Shown here one piece after another: positions 9,926 through 22,324 of a stretch of 64,000 nucleotides of DNA (positions are counted from its first letter, which is position 1; every line of letters begins with the position of its first letter). Origin of the DNA: Doris montereyensis (Eukaryota > Mollusca > Gastropoda > Nudibranchia > Dorididae). The notes under the pieces were generated by a model, which saw only the letters and a list, made by a program, of their open reading frames with translations, searched no databases and was not told the DNA's origin. The DNA is taken from contig JAXRKP010000622.1 in NCBI GenBank assembly GCA_037039925.1, positions 22,501 through 86,500 on the forward strand. The letters run 5' to 3'. Made by a program: the position numbers and the translations under genes.

Positions 9926-10310
9926 AAGTACTTGGAACAATGTCTCAACTGTAGTTTTACCCCCATTTCGTGTCGAAAAAAAGGTCATATTGTGTTTGTG
10001 TCCCTTTTGTTCTAGGTACATTCAATTTTTCTATTTCCATTCAATTGTGAAAGTAGAGCAAAAATTGTTTGATTTGTTGGTGGAGGGGGGGGGGTGCAGG
10101 GGACTTTAATGAGGTCTCTTTTCTTTTCTGTTTTTCATTTATTTTTATTTTTGGGAGGGGGGGGCAGTGGGGGTGATAGGTGGTGGGATATTTCAGGGAT
10201 GTTTCGTTTTGGGGTGTTTTGTTGTTGTTGTTTAGTTTTGTTGGAGAGGAGGGGGGAGGGTGGGCTGAAGCTTGTTTCCATTTAGTTTTTGGGAGACGGC
10301 TGTCTTTATT

Positions 10311-10571
10311 GCGGAAGACTTGGTAGTCAAGGAGGCAAAGTCGTGCGACCAAGAGCCGGCAGATTGAACAAAGTTTTCGGTGTTTTTTCGAGTAAAATCT
10401 ACCCCCGCCCCCTCCTGTTTCAGATAGGTACACCGATATCTAGTCCCATTTGAAACGGACGTTAAAAACCGGATATTCCATGTATAATATTAATAGATCA
10501 CAACACTCTGTGCACGTTAAAGATCCCTTGGCTGTTTACAGGGCCGTCCGGGCAAAATTAAAATCCTACCA
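10311..10571 (+). mobile_element. SINE family A, copy 4, decayed head
   Basis: The body blocks AGATCACAACACTCTGTGCA, CGTTAAAGATCCCTTGGCTG and CGGGCAAAATTAAAATCC are intact, while the tRNA-like head is heavily mutated. It has lost its tail and meets an inverted SINE-B copy at about 10,590. Confidence 0.7.
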
Positions 10572-10589
10572 ACCCCCCTCCCACCTCCC

Positions 10590-10756
10590 CTTCCCAGCTA
10601 GCGCTTGTACCCATTTGCACCCGGGGCGAGTGGGGAAAATGTGTGGGAAGCGTATTTCCCACGGAACACAACGTCGGACATAGCTTTGCTAGGAATTGAA
10701 CCTTGGACGTTGTGATGCCCAGTCCAGCAGCCTAGCCACTCGGGCCACCAACGACA
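10590..10756 (-). mobile_element. SINE family B, copy 2
   Basis: On the minus strand: GTGGCCCGAGTGGCTAGGCT head, B-box-like GGTTCAATTCC, then ACAACGTC/GTGTTCCGTGGG body. It is followed on the plus strand by an (AAAT)n run at 10,757-10,822, just before exon 4 of the aldolase-like gene. Confidence 0.75.
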
Positions 10757-10777
10757 ACAAATAAATAAACGAGTTTA

Positions 10778-10820
<43 letters not shown>

Positions 10821-10889
10821 ATCAATCAATAAGATAAGATCAAATAGAAATATCATCATACCCTTATGGCCGTCAAATTCATTTCTCAC

Positions 10890-11051
10890 CAAAACAGACG
10901 GCACGTATTCCGATAAGGTCAACGGGTACTTCCACTCGCCGAACTCCACGCCCATGTCTCTGAGCCGCTCACAGGTGGCCGGCATCGCGTCCAGTCCACA
11001 TGATGTGACCTCCCCAAAAGTGCCACCGATGGTCTGAACGCCCGAGTCCAT
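10890..11051 (-). CDS. Aldolase-like exon 4 (GLD / Lys146 region)
   Basis: Acceptor TATCTTTTTAAG, 54 codons, donor GTGAGA (10,889), both phase 0. MDSGVQTIGGT-GE-T--GLD matches [21 protein letters not shown] of the family. EFGEWKYPL aligns with DFAKWRCVL, so catalytic Lys146 is Glu here. SEYVPSVL matches GEHTPSAL. This is one of the best conserved exons, and its reading frame is undamaged. Confidence 0.9.
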
Positions 11052-11455
11052 CTTAAAAAGATAGGGGTATGAAGGGGGTATCAAAAGAAACGAGGTAAAA
11101 CAAACGTCGTGTAGTTCTTCAACTTGCGTCATATTTTCACTCAAGATTTCTAATTTTTTCTCTTTTTAAATCTTTTCTTTTGAGAGTGCAATGTCTGTGA
11201 ACTGTACTCGTCACGGTAAGGTTCCTTATTATTATATTTTCAAAAGAACAACAACAAAAACCACAACAAACTCTGCAGCAAATGAAAAAAATGGCAAATA
11301 TATCGGTGGTAGTACTGGTAGCTGTACTACAGATGAATGGCTAAAACTTATCAGATCACGTGGCAATATTACTGTGGATAAGTAAAGTACAACTTGGTCA
11401 ATCTCCAGACAAAAGAAGTATTCTTTAAACATCTTTATTCCGAATCCGTAGCGTC

Positions 11456-11733
11456 GGTGGCCGTGTTGTTAGACTGCTGGACTTGGGATCATGAGGTTCC
11501 AGGTTCGAATCCTAGCAAAACTAGGTCCGACTTTGTGTTCCTTGGGAAAGAGACTTGATTTTGATTTGATCTGATTTACCCACATCTACAACAGCACTAG
11601 CTTCGGAGTAAAAACGTGCGCCAGACCAGCGTCCTGTCCAGGAAGGTGATTATTATCATTGTTTCCACTTCCTGCCAAAGAAATCGGGATACGTACGCTC
11701 CGGCTCTATGGGTCGCTATGGCTTTAAAGGAAC
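11456..11733 (+). mobile_element. SINE family B, copy 3
   Basis: The tRNA-like head has B-box CAGGTTCGAATCCTAGC, a body with GTGTTCCTTGGGAAAGAGAC, an embedded TTTGATTTGATCTGATTTACC resembling the SINE-A tail, and the CTCCGGCTCTATGGG end. Homologous to 28,303-28,555. It ends 31 bp from the donor of aldolase-like exon 3. Confidence 0.8.
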
Positions 11734-11764
11734 TTTTTTTTCAATTCCCATCCACCCATCTCAC

Positions 11765-11910
11765 TCTAACGCCGAAACAGATCTGAGCCTCCTTCAGTGA
11801 AACCCGTATGGCCATCGGTTTCGTCCTTCCCGCCAGCTGGGTCAAGGTCATGGCATGGAAGAGGATCCCGCTGACGTCAGCAGTAATTTCCTGACAGCCT
11901 TTGATGAAAC
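11765..11910 (-). CDS. Aldolase-like exon 3 (GILFH strand)
   Basis: The acceptor CCATTTTAG is followed by two bases of a split codon and 48 codons. ADVSGILFHAMTL aligns with the CIGGVILFHETL strand of aldolases. The end, CFGVR, aligns with VVGIK, so Lys107 is replaced by Arg. The donor GTGAGA at 11,764 is phase 0. A SINE-B copy ends only 31 bp into the downstream intron. Confidence 0.85.
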
Positions 11911-12189
11911 CTAAAATGGCGTCTCTCCTTGGAGAGACGAAGGTAAAGTGTCACAAAAAAGTGAAGAGGTATGTTACTATCTTACTATTATGAGTGATTC
12001 TTTAAATCTAGTAATGAGATTTTTTACTTTTAAAATTTTAAAGCTTTTACAAAGGTATTCGCCAGATGAAAGGATGAAAAAAAATATCGACTGAAATAAC
12101 AAGATAAAGGAAAGACAAGACGTGTGAACGAATAGAAGGAAAGAGGCATGACCTACCAATAGCACCTCGCAAACAGCCCATCAACACAG

Positions 12190-13108
12190 ATGGATTAAAG
12201 TGAGACGACAAGGGCCACGCAGGGATAAAGCGTTGAATAAAACAAACTGTGATAGGAAAGTCACTTAACAACAGACGACGAAGGCCACATAGGGATAAAG
12301 CGTTGAATAAAACAAATTGCGATAGGGAAGTTACTCAACGACAGACAACAAAAAGGCCACATAGGGATAAAGCGTTGAATAAAACAAACTGTGATAGGGA
12401 AGTCACTTAATGACAGACGACGAAGGCCACATAGGGATAAAGCGTTGAATAAAACAAACTGTGATAGGGAAGTCACTCAACGACAGACGATTAGTGCGAC
12501 GCAGTGATAAAGTGATGAATAACACAAACTGTGATGGGAAAGTCACTCAACGACAGACGATTAGTGCGACGCAGTGATAAAGTGATGAATAACACAAACT
12601 GTGATGGGAAAGTCACTCAACGACAGACGACAAGGGCCACGCAGGGATAAAGCGTTGAATAACACAAACTGTGATGTGAAAGACCCTCAACGACATAAAG
12701 GCCTGTGATAATAAAGTGATGAATAACACAAACTGTGATGGGAAAGTCACTCAACGACAGACGGCAAGGGCCACGCAGGGATAAAACGTTGAATAACACA
12801 AACTATAATAGGAAAGAGGCTCAACGACAGACGACAAGGGCCACGCAGGGATAAAACGTTGAATAACACAAACTATAATAGGAAAGAGGCTCAATGACAG
12901 ACGACAAGGGCCACGCAGGGATAAAGCGTTGAATAACACAAACTATAATAGGAAAGAGGCTCAACGACAGACGACAAGGGCCACGCAGGGATAAAACGTT
13001 GAATAACACAAACTATAATAGGAAAGAGGCTCAATGACAGACGACAAGGGCCACGCAGGGATAAAACGTTGAATAAAACAAACTGTGAGGAGGAAAACAT
13101 TCAACCAC
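12190..13108. repeat. 70-bp minisatellite in aldolase-like intron 2
   Basis: About thirteen units of the pattern GGCCACGCAGGGATAAAGCG, TTGAATAACACAAACT, GGAAAGTCACTCAACGACAG, ACGACAAG. Two sub-types alternate (GTGATGGGAAAG and ATAATAGGAAAGAGG), which shows local homogenisation by whole-unit duplication. Confidence 0.92.
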
Positions 13109-13327
13109 AGACGACAATTATAGCAAGTCGCGTCAAAACAACAAAATGAAGAGAAAGGAAGGAAATTAGGACATGCAGTCTCCAACATGAGTCATTTACA
13201 AACTTACTCTTCAGTTCCATTTTGTTGTCAATTGAAGTTACACACGTTGTTATTATTGTCATTACTATTGCTATCATTATCACTATGATTATTAATGGTA
13301 TTATTTACTATTACACTATTTATCACT

Positions 13328-13337
13328 ATTATTATTA

Positions 13338-13423
<86 letters not shown>

Positions 13424-13428
13424 TATCA

Positions 13429-13512
<84 letters not shown>

Positions 13513-13628
13513 TATTATTATTACTATTATTATTATTATATTATTATTATTATTACTATTATTATTGTTTATTTATTATCATCATTACTCTTTTTGTTAT
13601 TATTATCATCCTCAACATCATCATTATT

Positions 13629-13663
<35 letters not shown>

Positions 13664-13672
13664 AATAATCAT
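13328..13672. repeat. (TTA)n then (CAT)n microsatellites
   Basis: About 240 bp of near-pure TTA repeat with ACT/ATC variants, followed at 13,618 by a (CAT)n run. It lies directly downstream of aldolase-like exon 2. Tyr/Leu/His runs in its frames are not genes. Confidence 0.98.
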
Positions 13673-13749
13673 CACTATAATCATCATCTCCATTTGTTTC
13701 CCCTCGTATTTACTAGGTTCATGGAGACAAGACGAATAACTGCAAACAC

Positions 13750-13875
13750 TGAAAGATTTGAAAAGAAGCAATGATAACTGATGTGGCCCCGACAAGACGA
13801 ACCTTTTGTCAATTGTCCCGATAGTTATAAAGGCCTCTTGTAGCTTGCTTTTTACTGCACTTTCCATTTCGTCGA
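13750..13875 (-). CDS. Aldolase-like exon 2 (Asp33 region)
   Basis: The acceptor is TCTATTCTTAG. The two leading bases complete a phase-1 Ile codon from exon 1, giving GILA-I-DEMESAVKSKLQ, aligned with GILAADESTGSIAKRLQ of canonical aldolases, so the phosphate/Asp33 region is present and Asp is kept. GTIDKRF matches the EENRRF area. The donor is uncertain: GTGTTT at 13,749 or GTAAAT at 13,713 both leave phase 1; neither is strong, and both make this segment longer than the family. The exon identity is good, its 3' end is not. Confidence 0.65.
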
Positions 13876-14032
13876 CTAAGAATAGATTTATTTTAATAAG
13901 AGTAAATTAACAGTCTTAAAAGCCAAGTCTAAGACAGGACAAGACACCTGTCGTATATCGACCTAGACATAATTTTGATTGCAGTATGAAAATGAGATAA
14001 CGATGAATGGGCTTTGACATTAGATAATGTAT

Positions 14033-14500
<468 letters not shown>

Positions 14501-14639
14501 CTGGGGGTTTGTTTGGCAGAAAAAAACGCAACTGCTGTTGTGATTTAATAATAATAATAATAATAATAATAATATGTATGATAAAAAATTATTTCATATC
14601 TCAATAATGTGTCATACTAAGGAACGCCTTCACACTCAC

Positions 14640-14844
14640 TGGCTAATATGCCTTTTCCGGGTTCCATCAATTCCTTGACGGTTCTCTTCATGTCCATCAG
14701 TTGGTCTTCACTTACAGATGACCGGAAACAAAACTTAGGGTCATCATCAACACGGACATTGACGGCAACAACATTCTTGTCAGAGTTCCTTTCTTTCTTG
14801 AACCAAGCGCTGACCTTTGCCTCCCAATGCTGTTTCTTGTCCAT
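14640..14844 (-). CDS. Aldolase-like exon 1 (N-terminus)
   Basis: The exon starts at 14,871 after the acceptor CCTTCCTTCCAG. Stop codons in frame precede the ATG at 14,844, which is therefore the chosen start. It encodes 68 residues plus one base. The last part (VKELMEPGKGILA) matches the aldolase motif just before the substrate-binding Asp33. The first ~45 residues (charged, VNVRVDDDPKF) are an extension absent from typical aldolases. The donor is GTGAGT (14,639), phase 1. The upstream intron is a 270-bp TTC tract on the coding strand. Confidence 0.75.
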
Positions 14845-14880
14845 CTCTCACTGTCTGGTCTATCTTACTAGCTGGAAGGA

Positions 14881-15152
14881 AGGAGAAGAAGAAGAAGAAG
14901 AAGAAGAAGAAGAAGAAGAAGAAGAAGAAGAAGAAGAAGAAGAAGAAGAAGAAGAAGAAGAAGAAGAAGAAGAAGAAGAAGAAGAAGAAGGAAGAAGAAG
15001 AAGAAGAAGAAGAAGAAGAAGAAGAAGGAAGAAGAAGAAGAAGTCTCAAAAGAATAAAGAAGAAGAAGAAGAAGAAGAAGAAGAAGAAGAAGAAGAAGAA
15101 GAAGAAGAAGAAGAAGAAGAAGAAGAAGAAGAAGAAGAAGAAGAAGAAGAAA
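14881..15152. repeat. (GAA)n microsatellite adjoining a splice acceptor
   Basis: About 270 bp of GAA with a few interruptions. On the minus strand it is a continuous TTC tract ending 9 bp before the acceptor of aldolase-like exon 1, so it forms that exon's polypyrimidine tract. Confidence 0.95.
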
Positions 15153-15196
15153 AAGATTACATCAGATTTTAAAAAAAATCAAAACTGGCTTATGGT

Positions 15197-15440
15197 GAGG
15201 GAACGAGATCGCCGAATGGTTAAAAGGCATAACTATGGAACCCAGAAGTACTGTGTTCGAACCCCACTTCAGATATTTCATATTTGTTTGTTTTTTTCTT
15301 GGACAAGAAACTGTACCCTAATTGCTCACTTGGTCAATACGGGTGACTCCTGTTGCATTGAGCGTAAGCTTGATGACAGTCTATGTTCCTTTCTCTATAG
15401 AAATCGGAATGCCAGGTGCGACACCAGTCGGTGCCCGCGG
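15197..15440 (+). mobile_element. tRNA-derived SINE, family C
   Basis: GATCGCCGAATGGTTAAAAG (A-box-like) and TGTTCGAACCCC (B-box-like) 45 bp apart, then a non-coding body with GTAAGCTTGATGACAG and GAAATCGGAATGCCAGG. Only one copy is in the window, so the boundaries are approximate. Confidence 0.55.
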
Positions 15441-15654
15441 GGACATCACTATTTTTTATTGTTGTTATGGTAGGATGTAATGTCTACACACTTTGAGATA
15501 TGTTAAGTACTCTACTTACATTAAATACTAATTTGACCTTTTAACACTAAAAAGCGTACTGGTTGTGACTTTTCATGGATCGGCCTGTAATTTACTTGCA
15601 TTCAATTTTACACTGCCTGACAGTCTACTAGTATTTTGTTATTTATACTAATGA

Positions 15655-15734
15655 TGGCGTTGATGGTGATGGTGAATATGATGATAACGACGAAACTGAC
15701 GATGGTGATGATGAAGATGATGATGATGATGATT

Positions 15735-15774
<40 letters not shown>

Positions 15775-15893
15775 CGATGATGATGAAGAGAAGGAGGAGG
15801 AGGAGGAGGAAGTTGATGATGACGATGATAACGATGATGATGATGATGATGATGATGATGAAGAAGATGATGATGATGATGATGATGATGATG
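15655..15893. repeat. (GAT)n microsatellite
   Basis: About 240 bp of GATGAT with GAC, AGG and AAG variants. The next stretch, 15,900-16,585, is unique-looking sequence without a gene I can support. Confidence 0.95.
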
Positions 15894-16585
15894 GTAAATA
15901 TTTTCCTCCGAATTAATTCATGTCTTTTTATATGACTCTCAAAGATCATAAATTATTGGGGTTTTTTTTATCAATATCTAGAATCTAGATAATGTAAATC
16001 TACACATTTTACTAGAGCTACATATATTATTTAAATCTATATAAATATACTTCTTCCAGATATGAAGAAATGGTTAAACATTGCAGTTACAAGGCAGAAA
16101 AAACTTAATCTGGTCCTCTCCTCCGGTTGATCCCTCAACAATAACAAAACGTTTTCAGCTTGCCGTTTTTATTGGAGTCGGAGGTTTTTTCTTCTCTTTC
16201 AGCCTTTCGCGCAAAATCTTGAGTTACGTTGACAGATGAGTGCTTCCCCTTTGGTGCGTTCAGGCATCAAACGCCTTACAATTAGCTGCGTTTAAATAAT
16301 CAGATTGTCGACTATTTTGGAGCCCAGATTTTTACTCGATCAAAATCACGGTTAAACTCAAGGCAGACCTGCAAAGCATTTTTGATGATTGAACGCTAAC
16401 AAGGTTTGCATTTCTTGCCGCCACCACCACGACCACGACCACGACCACACTTCCGTTCAACAGTGCACAAATAAAGCGCGTTATTTGAAAATCAAATTGT
16501 TACTTTAATTTTAGCATACGAACCGTAAAAACTCCACTTGAAGAGATGGGACAAACCATAATGTTATTGTTCATCATCATCATCG

Positions 16586-16951
16586 TCAATGCATTATTAT
16601 TGTTATTATTATTATTAGTAGTATTATTAGTATTAGTAGTAGTATTTAGTAGTATTAATATTCTTATTATCATTGTATCATTATTAGTAGTATTAGTAGT
16701 AGTATTGTTATTAGTAGTAGTAGTAGTAATAGTAGTAGTAGTGGTTAGTAATAGTAGTAGTAGTTTTAGTAGTATTAGTAGTAGTAGTAGTAGTATTAGT
16801 AGTAGTAGTAGTAGTATTAGTAGTAGTAGTATTAGTAGTAGTAGTGGTAGGAGGAGAGGATGATTATTAGAGCAGGAGAAGGAAGAGGAGGTAAAGCAGC
16901 ATCAATTATTATCATTAGTATTATTAGTAGTAGTAGTAGTATTAGTATTAT

Positions 16952-16986
<35 letters not shown>

Positions 16987-17023
16987 TTATTATTTATAGT
17001 AGTATTAGTATTATTAGTAACAA

Positions 17024-17056
<33 letters not shown>

Positions 17057-17146
17057 TATATTAGTAGTATTAGTAGTAGTACTATTATTAATAGTAGTAT
17101 CATCAGTAGTATTAGTAGTAGTATTATTATTATAGTAGTAGGGAAA

Positions 17147-17184
<38 letters not shown>

Positions 17185-17288
17185 TTCTGTAGTAAAAGTA
17201 CTATTAGTCTAGTAGTAGTCTCTATCTGTTCCCAGGAGGAGGAGAACCTTACGGTCTAGCAGCAGCAGCAGTAGTAGTAGTGGTAGTG

Positions 17289-17345
<57 letters not shown>

Positions 17346-17603
17346 CTTCTAGTACATTTTTTAGTAGTAGTAGTCTAGCAGTAGTCTGCCTTTTGGTCTT
17401 TTAGTAGTAAGCAGTAGTAAAAGTAGTAACATACTGATTTAGCTATTCTATTGTAGTAGTAGTTTAGTAGCCCAAAGACATCTCAATTGTGGTAGTGGTA
17501 TCTTAGTTTGGTACCATCTGCTTTGGTTGGAGGGAGGATTGTTGGAGTTTCTGAGGAGGAGAAGGAAAAGACAAAGGAAATTGTTTCATTTCATGCCTGT
17601 AGC

Positions 17604-17637
<34 letters not shown>

Positions 17638-17805
17638 TAGTAGTAGTAGGACAATAAACTTATGTAGCCTCCATTTTGATGGTAGTTGACAATAGTTGTT
17701 TAGTAGTAGTAATAGTAGTAGTAGTAGTAGTTTATATATTGCACTTGTCTTTTGGATTATGTTGTTTGTCGTTATCTTAGTAGTAGTGGTAGTAGTAGTA
17801 GTAGC

Positions 17806-17853
<48 letters not shown>

Positions 17854-18058
17854 TCTAAATTTTAGTAGTAATAGTAGAAGTAGTAGTAGTAGTAGTCCCT
17901 AGTTAATATATATTGTTTTAAGTTTAGTAGTAGTACTCTCATTCGTCTTTTATTTAGTCATTGTTAGTAGTAGTAGATAGTAGAGTAGTAATAGTAAGTT
18001 CTATTAGTAGGAGGAGGAGGAGGAGGAGGAGGATAAAGCAGGAGGAGGAGGAGAGGGG
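16586..18058. repeat. (TAG)n microsatellite field
   Basis: Many separate TAG/TTA/TAC tracts, each 20-120 bp, cover most of 1.4 kb and end in an (AGG)n run at 18,005-18,058. Small unique islands (17,215-17,265 and 17,495-17,600) lie between tracts. Confidence 0.95.
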
Positions 18059-18493
18059 ATGAGGAGGAGGATCAGTAGTTCCTTGGTATTCGAGGATGCT
18101 TGTTGTATCATAATAACCGTTATACTTGCAATAACATATATACGCATAAACTACGTACATTCACACATACACCTACATCTACAGAGAGTTTCAGCTCTCT
18201 CTCCTGCCATCTTCTCTTCTCTGTCTCTCTTCGCTCTCTTTCTATTAAATTTTCTCTTCGTTGTCTTCTTTTCTCTCTGTCTCTCTCGTCCTCTCCTCAC
18301 TCCCTCCAATGAGGGTATTTAATGATGTACAGCCGGTGAGCCTTGCACCCATCTCGCTACCTTTCCTCTCCCACCCCCCCCTACCTTCCCTCTTAATTTG
18401 TCCGTGTAATCGATTCTACCGATGTGGGTTTGATGTCCAATAGTTTGTTCTTCACCGCGTGAAAATCGTAAACAAATCATTGTACTGGCTGAC

Positions 18494-18541
18494 CTTGTTC
18501 TCACCGATCACCTCAATGGTGGAACCAATCAGGAAATTTGC
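18494..18541 (-). CDS. Possible second aldolase-like gene: Schiff-base exon
   Basis: Acceptor ACACATTGCAG, phase 0, 16 codons to an AAG|GTCAGC donor; the frame stays open further. NFLIGSTIEVIGENK aligns with YLEGTLLKPNMVTPG of aldolases, with Glu at the Schiff-base Lys position. The exon boundary falls at the same place and phase as aldolase-like exon 6 (7,683). This is inference from a short match. Confidence 0.45.
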
Positions 18542-18593
18542 CTGCAATGTGTACAAACTAATCCAATCTACCTATTGTACGCTGGGGACTTAC

Positions 18594-18656
18594 GCTATTG
18601 TCGGCAATTATACTGGTGATGGAGTGAAGGGCTGAGTTGTATGGGGTTTCCTCGCT
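18594..18656 (-). CDS. Possible second aldolase-like gene: preceding exon
   Basis: Twenty-one codons end at a strong GTAAGT donor (18,593) in phase 0, 52 bp before the acceptor at 18,542. ALHSITSIIADNS aligns loosely with VLATLVKALSDHN at the end of aldolase-like exon 5. The 5' border (AG at 18,658-18,657) is weak, and a (GAT)n tract begins 45 bp upstream, so the exon may be truncated. Confidence 0.4.
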
Positions 18657-18704
18657 CTTCGTTATCCAATACAATAGTTATGGGGGTTTTTATATAGTAA
18701 TAAT

Positions 18705-18786
18705 ACTAATGATGATGATGATGGTGATCGTGACGATGATGCATGTAATAATAATAATTAATTGTGAGTAGTAATAATAGTAGCTT

Positions 18787-18839
<53 letters not shown>

Positions 18840-18919
18840 ATAGTAGTAGTAGTAGTCAGTAGTAGTCGTTAGTAGTATTAGTCGTGTTAGCAGCTTAGTA
18901 GTCTAGTAGTAGTAGTAGC

Positions 18920-18975
<56 letters not shown>
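18705..18975. repeat. (GAT)n and (TAG)n microsatellites
   Basis: A short GATGATGATG run at 18,708 is followed by two TAG tracts (18,790-18,855 and 18,905-18,975). The next 180 bp hold nothing recognisable. Confidence 0.95.
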
Positions 18976-18976
<1 letters not shown>

Positions 18977-19159
18977 TGTTATTGTTGTTGTTGCTAACTA
19001 GTCTTTGGCGATGGTGGTGGGGTTCTGGTTTTGTTGTAGTGTCAATATTGGCGTTATTTCATTTCATGATGTAATGAGTTCACTATCGTTAACAGTATTT
19101 AAAAAATATTGTTACAAGTCCAAACTCCTAATAACTTTGTTTCGACCTCTATCTATGTA

Positions 19160-19173
19160 GAGTAATCAGATAG

Positions 19174-19204
<31 letters not shown>

Positions 19205-19225
19205 GATCTATAGATAGATAGATAA

Positions 19226-19262
<37 letters not shown>

Positions 19263-19540
19263 AGATACCTGTTTTACTACTGATTTATTTAGTTCTTCTT
19301 TTTAGTACATACTTTCTTCTTTTCCTTTTCTGTTTGTTTTCTTCATCACATATATACATACATTTTACAGTTACATACATGCATACCATTACATACATAC
19401 ATACATACATACTACAAATACATACATACATACATACATACTGTACATACATAGCTGCTATACATACATAGTACATCATTGACTTTTCATACATACATAC
19501 ATACATACATTAATACATACATACATACATTGGATACATA
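19160..19540. repeat. (GATA)n and (CATA)n microsatellites
   Basis: GATA units with single interruptions (19,165-19,268), about 100 bp of other sequence, then ACAT/CATA units with unique insertions (19,367-19,535). Confidence 0.95.
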
Positions 19541-19544
19541 TAGG

Positions 19545-20110
19545 AAAAATAGGTGTTGGAGATAGATAATTAGATAGAGAAAGATCTTGAGACTCTCTCC
19601 ATTTGGAGAAGTTGTTGAGAGAGAGAGAGAGGGGGGACCTATAATCCTCCTGACGTTTCTACATTGTTTCCTTCTCTAGAGAGAGTTTAAATCTCCTAAA
19701 ACCAGAGTTCTGTTTGGGTTTAGAGATTCTCTAGAGTGAGAGAGAGATGGAGAGAGGAAGAGAGAGAGGGGGAGAGGGGTAGAGAGAGAGAGTTGTTTTC
19801 TTCTTTAGGGGGGGGAGAGAGTCTTCGTTTGGTCCATAAGCTAGAATTAAAAGATTTTCTCGTCCTTTTGGTTTAATATTTATTCTAATAGCCGTGGGCT
19901 TAGAAATTTCCAACTTTCTAGTAGCTTTTCATGCCTTGAGAGACTAGAGAGGCCTACTCCTGCTCCAGCTCTGTCTTTGACATCTATTCTAGAGAGAATT
20001 AAAATATGATTTGGTCCTACATTTTCTGTACTTGTCCTTTGAAAGTTTCCATTTCTTCAACTTATTCTAACTCTTTTCATTTTCCAGAAATCACAGTCCG
20101 GGTTCGTTTC
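19545..20110 (-). pseudogene. 5' fragment of LINE family L (endonuclease), broken
   Basis: The minus strand parallels 37,465-37,990 of the larger LINE copy: it encodes SKPTAIRINIKPKGRE and LLILAYGPNED, and further on LGDLN-like sequence. Reading is interrupted by stops and by several inserted CTCTCT runs. It is an APE-endonuclease fragment without a reverse transcriptase. Confidence 0.8.
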
Positions 20111-20141
20111 GATGTTCGTCGTTGAAAGGTCAAGCCGAGGA

Positions 20142-20652
<511 letters not shown>

Positions 20653-21539
20653 TAGGAGAGGGAGGGAGAGTAGCACTCCTTGTACGTCCACAGTATGATA
20701 AGAGTGAGAGCCTTTTACGTGGAGGAAAGAGAGTGGAAGTTATCGCCATTAGAAAGAAATTTTGATATCCTCATCTCATCGCTTTATAATTGAAAATTTC
20801 ACTCCCTGTTGTATTAGGAGACAGGAATATCTCTGAAACGAGATGATAATATTATTGTATTCCAGAGAGGGGGAGGAACTCCGCGATTAAGAAAGTTGTA
20901 TTAGAACAATAATTGCGATATCGATATGTACAATTTTTGAGAGTAAAAATTAAAACTCGATTTTAGAGATAACATTTTTATCGATTCCTCCGAAAAAAGA
21001 GAGACCCACTCCCAAACAGACAACCTGCAAAATAAAATAAAAGCGGGAAGAAGAAAAAAGAGAAAAGAAAAGACTGCTGTATGGATTATACGTAATTCAA
21101 CCATAACGATAAGAGAGTTTTCTTCCATATATCTTAGAGAGAGAGAATACAGCATTGTGGTGAAGTCATTTTTGTGAGTTTGAAAACAACGACACTGGTT
21201 CAAATACACTGGTTGGAACCTGTCTGGCCATGGGGTTTTCAAAACGTGGTCCTCGTTGAAAGGTGCTTCCCTCTGTTTTCCTCCCTCGACTCAGGTATGA
21301 TTAAATATTCAACCATATGTTGAGAAGGATCTTGCAGAGTCTTAGTAGGATGTGCCTACCAGGCTGCTGTACTGTGTGCTTCCTATGAATGTTTGAATGA
21401 ATTTTACCTGCTGGTGGTATTTAATGATGTACAGCCGGTGAGCTTCCACCTCTACGGGGATTTGGACAATGTATCCATCTTTATCTCCATTTAGGTGGAT
21501 AGCTGATGGATAGCTCTGTTTGCTTCATTGAAATTTACT

Positions 21540-21850
21540 CGCCCACCATAATATGCAGTGATCCCAGAGTGAATAAAGAGAAAATAACAAGATGGAAGAG
21601 AGACAGGTGAACTGAAAGAGTGAAAGAGAAAGTAGGACCTACTCGGTTTCCCCAGCCGACCGCCCCCAGATGGGTAGATAGATGTATGGATTCGTTTGTT
21701 TGTTTGTTGAATTCAGTTACTGGACCCTGTCCACCATTGTGGTGACCTCAGGGTGAATTTAGGAGGAAACAGTAAGATATGAAGAGGAGTGAAAGAGTTA
21801 AATGAAAGAAGTAGGACTTACCAGTAACACCCACTAACAACCTGCGATGT
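21540..21850 (+). repeat. Dispersed repeat R1, two copies
   Basis: Two neighbouring ~110-bp copies share the order: GTGGTGACCTCAGGGTGAAT, TTAGGAGGAAACAGTAAGAT, GAAAGAAGTAGGACTTACCA. Homologues lie at 34,062-34,195, 34,385-34,520, and inverted at 59,035, 59,210 and 59,870. No coding capacity; class unknown. Confidence 0.75.
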
Positions 21851-21945
21851 ATGGATAGATAAATAGATAGATAGCAGGACACAAAGTTAGATAAATAGAT
21901 TGATAAATGAATGGATGGATAGACAGACAAATTTAGAGGAAACAC

Positions 21946-22240
<295 letters not shown>

Positions 22241-22324
22241 AAATGTCTAAATAAACAGACACACAGACTGACAAACACATACATGTATTCCTCCTCCGCA
22301 AAATGAATTTGAACATCGCCCATA

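Noticed and set aside
17495..17600. Possible minus-strand exon after a CTCCTCCTCAG acceptor
   Set aside because: No phase gives a family-like peptide; one frame is open for about 20 codons only, between TAG repeats.
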